Source of the DNA: Eunapius fragilis
Taxonomy: Eukaryota > Porifera > Demospongiae > Spongillida > Spongillidae
Assembly: GCA_963681505.1 (NCBI GenBank)
Contig: OY811982.1
Coordinates: 8,369,044-8,433,043, forward strand
DNA length: 64,000 nt
Reading direction: 5' to 3'
In this document: in pieces, positions 57,326 to 64,000 of the stretch
Numbering within the stretch: position 1 is the first letter of the stretch
Layout of the letters: each line of letters starts with the position of its first letter
Position numbers and translations under genes: made by a program
Notes under the pieces: model-generated
The model's database searches: none
What the model was told of the DNA's origin: nothing
What the model saw: only the letters and a program-made list of their open reading frames with translations

Positions 57326-57621
57326 AGTCCAAAATCGAGATATTTGGTATCATTGATTTATGAAGCAAAAGAGAAATTTTTTGTGCAGAGGCACCTTTAT
57401 ATACTTTTGTCCCCCCCCCCCCCCTGGTGCACCACAACGTCACTGCCTCCCCCACCCCCCACTATCCCGCTGGACCTGTATTCAATATTACTGTATTCAA
57501 TGATCAAGACATCCAATAAAGTACATTACTCCTCTTCATTCAAAATTCTTTCTGTCCCCATCCTGCCTTATTCATATAGCAAAGCCTATCAACTGTCAAT
57601 GCAATGGACTGACTAACTCAC

Positions 57622-57723
57622 CTTGTCTGCAATGTTCACATCATTACCAGAAGTTGAAAGGAGATGTTCCACACAAGCAGTATGACCTTCCTTTATAGCA
57701 TGATGTAACGGAGTATCACCAGC
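57622..57723 (-). CDS. Ankyrin-repeat exon i
   Basis: 34 codons, acceptor CACTCCAG, donor GTGAGTTAGTC. Repeat AGDTPLHHAIKEGHTACV then EHLLSTSGNDVNIADK, canonical TPLH and GH; SGND replaces PGID. Confidence 0.85.
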
Positions 57724-57934
57724 CTGGAGTGGTACAATAGTTCAGTCAACATGTAGGTACAATGTACGCACGCGTACATATGGTACATCGTACATATATC
57801 AAATCTCTAAATTACATAGCTTGGCAGGTAAGTTTCATATGATCAAACAGATCAATTATTACTTAACTCTATACGTTCCCATACTATAATTCTTGGACTT
57901 GCGATACATGGCCACACCCCATACCTTTGTTAAC

Positions 57935-58138
57935 AGAGGGGGCCATATGTAGCAGAGGGGGGACCATATGAAGCAGAGGGGGGACCATATGTAGCAGAGG
58001 AGGACCATATGTAGTTGAGGGGGACCATACGTCGCAGAGGGGGGACCATTTATAGCAGAGGGGGACCAAATGTAGCACAGGGGACCATATGCAGCAGAGA
58101 GGGACCATATGTAGCAGAGGGTACCATATGTAGCAGAT
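57935..58138. repeat. ~20-bp minisatellite, intron i-j
   Basis: About ten units of ggggaccatatgtagcagag with variants, like those beside exons e, g and m. Confidence 0.92.
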
Positions 58139-58352
58139 CATTGATTGAGACAATCAACTGACATGCAAGCACACCCACACCCCCCCACATACACACACAC
58201 CTATCTATTAGTATATACCATCCACAGAAGGACATTACATTTCACTACTTAGTAGTAGTCGCACTCCTCTTCATTCCCTCTCCCCATCCTGACATGCACT
58301 ATATTATTCAAACAGCAATATCTATTAACTTTCCATGCATGATCTGACTCAC

Positions 58353-58454
58353 CCAGCCTTTAATGTTCGCATCAATACCAGAAGTGGAAAGGAGACATTC
58401 CACACAAGTTGTATGACCTTCTGTTGCAGCAAGGTGCAATGGAGTATCACCATA
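58353..58454 (-). CDS. Ankyrin-repeat exon j
   Basis: 34 codons, acceptor CCCACTCCAG, donor GTGAGTCAGATC. Repeat YGDTPLHLAATEGHTTCV then ECLLSTSGIDANIKGW, close to the general ankyrin consensus in the first helix. Confidence 0.86.
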
Positions 58455-58949
58455 CTGGAGTGGGCCAACATGGTGAGTACATGGTCATGTAAACAGACAT
58501 GCATGTTTGCTGAAGGTCATTGATATTAATATTTCAGAATCAGATGGATTAGCCATATTGAAACAGATTTTGTTAACAGACTGTACAAGTCACATGCATT
58601 GTCCAGGTGGTGTTTTAACACCACAGAAGAATGCCTGCACTGATGGATGGGCACCATAACATCATTTACTTCATTGGGGGGTGAGGGGTTGTAAACAAGA
58701 ACAGGGATGTCATAGCTTTAGAAGTGGTACCAATCAAAAAGAAAAAAAACCCATCTAGGAAATATTGAAATATTGCAGATGAAGAAGGGGATGGAGGAGT
58801 TTCCTTTCATGTGCACATAATAATGAAATGATATCCTCCCCCTAGCCTCCTAGCCCTCTGGGCCTATGTTCAATCAATCCTGTATACCAATGATCATGAC
58901 ATCCATAAAAGGACATTATATATCCCTTATATTTAGTACTCCTTTCCTC
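58455..58949. other. Intron j-k
   Basis: Duplicated-intron motifs only (ggtgagtacatggtcatg; a block like 39430-39600: ttaacagactgtacaagtca); no exon. Confidence 0.5.
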
Positions 58950-58957
58950 TTCCTTCA

Positions 58958-59051
58958 AAATGCTTACATCAATACCAGGAGTGAAAAGGAGACGTTCCGC
59001 ACAAGTAGTATGACCTTCCCTTAGAGCAAGGTGTAATGGAGAATAACCATC
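58958..59051 (-). pseudogene. Ankyrin-repeat exon k (donor lost)
   Basis: Acceptor CCATTCCAG then DGYSPLHLALREGHTTCA, ERLLFTPGIDVSI. The last codons (usually NIKDK) and the GTGAGT donor are replaced by AT-rich sequence, so this repeat cannot be spliced like its sisters. SPLH replaces TPLH. Confidence 0.65.
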
Positions 59052-59226
59052 CTGGAATGGGCACAATAGTTCAACAAACATGGTGGGTGCAACGTACACA
59101 TGTACATGTAGTATAAAGTCATGCAAATACTGCAGGAGACGGAGGTATCAAACAGATCCTAGGTTTGGTTTAGCTATCAGTAAGGCATTGTCAGTTCAAT
59201 TCATTAAAGGAAGGAATGGTAGTGAA

Positions 59227-59520
59227 GGGGACCATATGTAACAGACAGGGACCATATGTAGCAGAGGGGGACTGTAAGCAGAGGGGGGACCATTTGTAGC
59301 AGAGGGGGACCATACGTAGCAGAGGGGAAGGACTATATGTAGCAGAGCGGAACCATATGTAGCAGAGGGGGACCATATGTAGCAGAGGACCATATGTAGC
59401 AGAGGGGGACCATATGTAGCGGAGAGGGACCATATGTAGCAGAGGAGGACCATATGTAGCAGAGGGGAGACCATATGTAGCAGAGGGGGACTATATGTAG
59501 CAGGGGGGGAGGGACCATAT
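59227..59520. repeat. ~20-bp minisatellite, intron k-l
   Basis: About 14 units of gggaccatatgtagcagagg; expanded compared with about 5 units at the corresponding 30466-30568. Confidence 0.93.
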
Positions 59521-59814
59521 GCTCGTACATACACACTTGCACTATCACATAGCCAGAGTCAGTATCTGTAATACTCCAAATAAATATAATGCCTCACTGT
59601 AACTGTTACATTTAAATCACCAACGCACTATTCCTTTAATGTACACAAAAAGCATATGGTGTAATGGAACCCCGCCCCTCCCCCTCGGGACATCGATAAA
59701 AGTCATTACATAATAGTGATATATCAATGCACTATTTCATAATCATCTCTGTTCGCGTCCTGCCATAACTATATTATTCACATAACAACGAAAACTCTGA
59801 ATGGACCGACTCAC

Positions 59815-59916
59815 CCCATTTTTAATGTTCACATCAATACCAGGAGTGGTAAGGAGACATTCCACATACCAAGTATGACCTCTCACTGCAGCACGGTGTA
59901 ATGGAGTATCACCATA
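59815..59916 (-). CDS. Ankyrin-repeat exon l
   Basis: 34 codons, acceptor CCCACTCCAG, donor GTGAGTCGGTCC. Repeat YGDTPLHRAAVRGHTWYV then ECLLTTPGIDVNIKNG; duplicate of exon f, with the WYV and TTPGID features shared only by this pair. Confidence 0.87.
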
Positions 59917-60892
59917 CTGGAGTGGGTACAATACTTTAGTGTAAGATTTTATAAACTTTAGCAAAAAAAATTCATGGACTTTCGTATTAGAAACAAATTC
60001 AATTTGTATCAGTAACCATGTGTATGGCTTTGAAGAGATGCTTGTTTTCTATTATATCAACCATGAATTAACACAAATTCAAAAGTGGCCGGATGATATC
60101 ATATATCACCCCCTCCCCCCCACCCACCCTCCACCCTCACCTGGGCCTATTGTCAATATTAGTGTATACCGCAGAGCACTATCGGACGTTTTGCCGTTCA
60201 ATTTCTTGCTGTGGTTGATCGCTCGTTATCACGCACCGTTGGCCATTTACTATACGACCATACATTATTTGATAATCTATTACACGACTACGCAAAACTA
60301 ATTATCCCCACTGATTGGATGAAATGACCAATCACGATTGTGCAAGCAGGGTGAAATGTTGCGGGTGTTGTTACTTGTAGCAGATACTACAGATGGAAGT
60401 CAAGAAACTCATTCACAAAGTGGCAGTGATAGTTCGAGCGTGAACAACAATAGCTTTCTTGGCTGCATTATGGCGTTGATAAAGCAAACCGCAATGTACA
60501 ATTGTAACATGAATAATTTATCAATGATGTCCGATCATGTTCGACCTGGATCGGATTTCCTGAGGGGGGTCTAATAACTATATTCACAAGTGAGGGTGGG
60601 TACGGGAGGGGCGTGCCCTTCCTGTGACTGCCAGGGGGTATGGGGGAGCGCTGCTAGCTCTCCCAGTGGGGTCGCTACCTCGCATAGTGCTTATTCAACG
60701 CTTCATATTGGAACGTGTCAATTAATTCATGTGTTTAATTAATAATTCAGAGTTAATTATTATTTGCTGGTCGGGGTGAGGGATGGGGGGGGGTCTTACG
60801 ACCCCAAAAAAACCCCCCTTGAGCACCACTGCCAACTGCCTCTTGTCTGACATTTTATCAGTGTATACCAATGATCAAGAATCCAGAAAATA

Positions 60893-60912
60893 CATATCTC
60901 CTCACATATCTC
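60893..60912. other. Probable excision footprint of the foldback element
   Basis: catatctc-ctca-catatctc: both copies of the 8-bp duplication with a 4-bp remnant, at the site where copy 1 carries the 816-bp element. Confidence 0.75.
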
Positions 60913-60999
60913 TATTTAATACTCCACTCCTCATCTTTTTTGTCCTACACTAAATGATTTCTGCAGGAATGTCTATTAACTTTCAATTGACAGACTCAC

Positions 61000-61104
61000 A
61001 TTGCGATCTCTAATGTTCACATCAATACCAGGAGTGGAAAGGAGATGTTCCAGACAAGTAGTATGACCTCTCCATGCAGCAAAGTGTAATGGAGTATCAC
61101 CATC
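61000..61104 (-). CDS. Ankyrin-repeat exon m
   Basis: 105 bp, 35 codons, acceptor CCCACTCCAG, donor GTGAGTCTGTC. Repeat DGDTPLHFAAWRGHTTCL then EHLLSTPGIDVNIRDRN. It is the most 5' ankyrin exon visible in the direction of transcription; the gene's start probably lies outside the window. Confidence 0.87.
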
Positions 61105-61379
61105 CTGGAGTGGGTATAGTACATGTAGTTCAGTCAACATGGTGGGTACAATGTACACATGTATATGTAGTACATGTGCATTAAACCTTTGAATTACATG
61201 CTTGTCATTGGCTGGGTAGGTGAGTTTCATAGGGTGATCAAATTGATCAATTATTGTATGTAACTAACACTAAATGCCTTTATGCTATCATTCTAGGACT
61301 TGGGGTACATGACCACACCCCATACTTTTGTTCAGTTCTATTTTAGAGCTTTGTAATAGCCCTAGGCCTGGTTCAACTA

Positions 61380-61528
61380 GAAGAGGGGGGACCTAGTGTA
61401 ACAGGGGGGAACATATGTAGCAGAGGGGGACCATATGTAGCAGAGGGGGATCATATGTAGCAGAGGAGGAACCGTGTGTAGCAGAGGGGAGACCATGCGT
61501 AGCAGAGGGGACCATGTGTAGCAGAGGG
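61380..61528. repeat. ~20-bp minisatellite next to exon m
   Basis: About seven units, counterpart of 33283-33499. Confidence 0.9.
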
Positions 61529-61784
61529 TAATATTAGGCCTTGGGCTGTATGAAGAGGATGCACAAAACCTTGGCTCCCATAGCTGGGGCTCCAGGCTTT
61601 GCTGGCTCATCTCTGGTAGCAATGGTGGGCATTTAATAAAAAGGCATACGTGCCGACTACCTAACCACACATCACTTCCAAATTCACCTCCGCTAAACAT
61701 GGTCCCGCCCCCTACGCATGCTTTGACTGCAACCAAAACCTGCCACCCTCTCAGGAATAAGCAAAATTAATTCTGTTATCGGAT

Positions 61785-62125
61785 GTCTCGCTAGAGAGTT
61801 CCATATATGTTTTGACCCCGACTATGAATTTAATTAAAATCCCGCGACCCTACCGTAGCTTCGCTCCCGACGATCGGATCGTCTAACTTGTTGCGGCAAT
61901 CGATCTAGAAGTCAAAACTGAGTAGTTTCGTTTTTGATTCACGTCGTAGAACCGCGTGGTTGTCGATAACAAAAAATACTGCTGTATTCGTTCCCCTTCC
62001 AAAAATAATGGGCGGGTCATCTGCTTCTTCTTCTTCTTGAGAACTCATAACTCGGGACAGGAACACTTTTAAGCAATGAAAATTGCACCAATAGCTTTAG
62101 AATTTGCTGGAGGACTCGCCATAGT
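61785..62125. repeat. Dispersed repeat R, copy 2
   Basis: Same blocks as 15640-16040 in the same orientation (ttttgaccccgactatgaat, ccgcgtggttgt, aactcgggacaggaacactt). In both places a palindromic MITE 'K' follows within about 1 kb. Confidence 0.7.
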
Positions 62126-62277
62126 TGATGTTAGGCTTTGATACACAAAAGCCTAAAAGCCTATATACGGTCTTATCAAGTCTAATTAGAATCGGTACTT
62201 TTGCTTAATTAAAATCGGTTAAATGAAAGAGGGAAACCTGCGATGCAACAGTGATTTGGGTGTTAAAAAAATTAAGG

Positions 62278-62490
62278 AAACAAGTAAATAAAAACATTCT
62301 TTCTGAGAAAGTTGGTGGGATATAGGTTTTGCAGGCAAATAATATACTGGTGTAAAAAGCAAGGAAACAAGTTTTATCAGAAGGGAAAATGTAATAGTCC
62401 TATATTTAGCACAGAAACAGCATATGCCTTAATCGAAGTGTGCTAAATATATGACTATTACATTTTCCCTTCTGATAAAACTTGTTTCCT
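62278..62490. repeat. Palindromic MITE 'K', nearly full copy
   Basis: Left arm acaagtaaataaaaacattc...ggaaacaagttttatcagaa, loop at about 62420, right arm truncated after ttttatcagaa-complement aaacttgtttcctt at 62490, where gypsy-derived sequence begins. Confidence 0.85.
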
Positions 62491-63155
62491 TTTATGTCCA
62501 GAGAGCAGTGGTATAAGCCAGGCATACTTGTACTCTCCTAACATGAGTGTCCAATCTGCCGGTTGCTCCTTCAGTACTGCTGAGAGCATATCCACCAGTT
62601 TTCTGTTCAGACGTTCAACCAAGTCGTCCTCAGGTAGAGCAGCGAATGCCAATTGGGCCTGCCCTGTTAGTTGCGGGGCCAAGTACTGCGGCCAGCTGTC
62701 CTTCTCCACCTTGTGAGCTGCCATAATGCGCTCAAAGATTACGAGATACGCTTTTATATCATCTTTTTCTGTTAGCGGCACCAATTTCACACTCAATTCC
62801 CGCTTGTGACTTACGCCCTCGAGTTTGCAACATGAATCCGCCACCACCTTTATAAGGGATTCCAGGTGTCCTCGCAACTCCTCCATCTGTTTTCCCGTCT
62901 CACGCTCTCGTCTCTGCCGTTCCGCTACCATCCTGGTTCTGTCCGTCTCGAACTCTGCATGCCTCTCACTTCAGCCTTTCTGCCGCAACTAGTTCTTCTC
63001 TCCTCCTACGGTCTTCGACAAGTTATTTTAACATACCTTGTATTTCTTCCATTCTAGGTTGTTTATAACTTTTTCCCGAATGCGTTGTCATCCACAACAG
63101 CACGGGCATCGGACAATAACGTCGCGACTTACAAGATCCCACCGCTGCCACCATA
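62458..63155 (-). pseudogene. Gypsy 3 family: gag N-terminus fused to integrase by deletion
   Basis: The minus-strand 157-codon frame starts MVAERQRRERETGKQMEELR (coiled-coil-like), continues VPLTEKDDIKAYLVIFERIM, APQLTGQAQLAFAALPEDDL (capsid-like, SCAN-related fold family), then switches without a break to VERLNRKLVDMLSAVLKEQP, the part of integrase following its catalytic Glu. Everything between, about 3 kb in a full element, is gone. Upstream lies a leader with a primer-binding site, TGGTGGCAGCGGTGGGATC, on the minus strand at 63135-63153. Confidence 0.85.
63135..63153 (-). promoter_or_regulatory. Primer-binding site, gypsy 3 family copy
   Basis: Minus-strand TGGTGGCAGCGGTGGGATC lies between the LTR-like end (CACATATA) and the gag leader. 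Confidence 0.7.
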
Positions 63156-63157
63156 TA

Positions 63158-63417
63158 TGTGACGGAGCTGGTTGGTAGCCCCCAGTCTGTCACTGCACAA
63201 TGGAAGCCACGAGAACCGACTCAACGCTCCACGAGAACCAACTCAATGCTCCACGAGATGCCCACGTCCAGAAGTTCAATAAAATTCCCGCAGCACCACA
63301 ATAATTATATAATCAGTACACTTAAATACACATTCAGGTCTTTAATGTGCATGCCCGTAGGTCTGGGCTCTCACACTGTTGCTTGCGTGGTCATACTGCA
63401 CATTCACATGCAAAATC
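63158..63417 (-). repeat. Probable LTR of the gypsy 3 family copy
   Basis: tgtgacggagctggttggta at its primer-binding-site end; the outer end is placed where similarity to 37432 resumes (cattcttttctgcattcgca). No second LTR is seen, so the limits are tentative. Confidence 0.5.
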
Positions 63418-64000
63418 TCATTCTTTTCTGCATTCGCAGATTACTAGGTCTTGCTTTTTCTTCTTCAGTTATGGTCCTTGTCCTGTCCTCCTGGGTTTTC
63501 TAAACACTCTAGTCTTTACATGATAGTCTGAAGCACTCCTATGATGTCACTACTCGCGAAATTGCAACTGCACCTATATGACTACTCCACCATTGGAGAT
63601 ACCCAGGATATGCTCCATTGCTACTTATATCAGCCTGGCTGTTGTTGCGCATATGATAAGATCCCAGCTCCAATGTCTCTCCTCAGCCTTGTCACTTTTC
63701 AGTTCACACTTCTTTGTGGCTCAAAGCCCTCTGTAAGGACTTTCACTGACTGGGTATAACTACCCCAGACATTAAAAGGAAGGCGTTCGAATGCAGTCTA
63801 TGCTCGCCAGTTGAAGCATACTTTAAGTCACATCAGCTTACGTTGGATAGCCGCCTCCCCCTCAAGTTTAAGCAAAGCCTGACCATGTGACCATCACAAC
63901 ATGCAGTGTACTGTATTAATGCATTAGAGTTATATAGGGCCTGTTTCAGCATGTGATGAAGACCACCCAACATACAGATGACCAGTTGGCAATACAATAG
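63418..64000. repeat. Segmental duplication, copy 2 (part 2)
   Basis: 63418-63840 matches 37432-37860 (gag-region relic) and 63853-64000 matches 38775-38935. The duplication continues past the window edge. Confidence 0.85.

Larger units (their letters stand above)
59160..61790. repeat. Segmental duplication, copy 2 (part 1)
   Basis: Counterpart of 30380-33745 with both ankyrin exons (l and m), the intron blocks and the minisatellites in the same order, but without the 816-bp foldback insertion. Confidence 0.9.

Noticed and set aside
61545..61740. Possible exon: frame with CPPLLPEMSQQSLEPQLWEP, also at 33500-33600
   Set aside because: The frame is shared by both segmental-duplication copies but has stops nearby, no convincing splice sites and no recognisable domain; conservation is explained by recent duplication.

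Overview
This is a fragment of an invertebrate metazoan nuclear genome, most like a sponge; that placement is an inference, resting on many single-repeat ankyrin exons leading to a P-loop exon, a 'DPEK..SRRARYR' basic-repeat gene fragment, and a mix of Ty3/gypsy, tyrosine-recombinase (DIRS/Ngaro-like) and hAT-type relics. There is no operon structure. Genes are short exons with GT-AG splice sites, and almost everything else is mobile or repetitive DNA. Most open frames over 60 codons are chance or microsatellite frames.

Cellular genes. On the minus strand, 13 exons of 99-105 bp (one damaged) each encode one ankyrin repeat. They lie at 11.9, 28.2, 28.7, 29.4, 30.2, 30.9, 32.9, 39.2, 57.6, 58.4, 59.0, 59.8 and 61.0 kb, start after (C)AG, usually end before GTGAGT, and are phase 0-0, so any combination can be spliced in frame. 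Downstream in the same direction, 10659-10811 encodes half an ankyrin repeat joined to a GDTGAGKS P-loop, as expected for an ankyrin-Roc/NTPase protein whose 3' end lies beyond what I can find. On the plus strand, 52712-52884 is one exon of a DDX19/Dbp5-type DEAD-box helicase, carrying a one-base frameshift.

Mobile DNA, left to right. 594-783: hairpin repeat. 1.7-2.1 kb: gypsy gag relic. 2.2-2.5 kb: hAT-like transposase relic. 3702-8552: a 4.85-kb foldback element with 2.1-2.4-kb inverted arms that carry internal minisatellites, flanked by the 6-bp duplication catacc. 12.4-20.2 kb: three copies (A, B, C) of a composite repeat with paired CA/GT microsatellite arms; a 290-bp palindromic MITE and a basic-repeat gene fragment lie between A and B. 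20247-28178: a second large palindrome (about 1.6-kb arms) whose right arm is split by a complete but mutated 4515-bp gypsy element (179-bp LTRs, 5-bp duplication tccac). 28.2-33.7 kb: ankyrin exons in an array of duplicated introns with polypurine tracts, minisatellites and an 816-bp foldback insertion. 34.4-37.8 kb: an old gypsy pol relic. 40.2-43.6 kb: composite copy D, with an hAT MITE inside its CA tract. 43.6-52 kb: a tyrosine-recombinase retroelement on the minus strand, interrupted by a second gypsy element (45861-49915, plus strand). 53.1-57.3 kb: composite copy E. 57.6-61.5 kb: more ankyrin exons. 59.15-64 kb is a shortened duplicate of 30.4-38.9 kb.

Working together: the window looks like a long ankyrin-repeat gene, or a cluster of paralogues, whose exon-intron units multiplied by local duplication, while its introns took in successive layers of foldback elements, MITEs and retrotransposons. 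The nested insertions give a partial relative chronology. None of the retroelements seen here has an intact reading frame.
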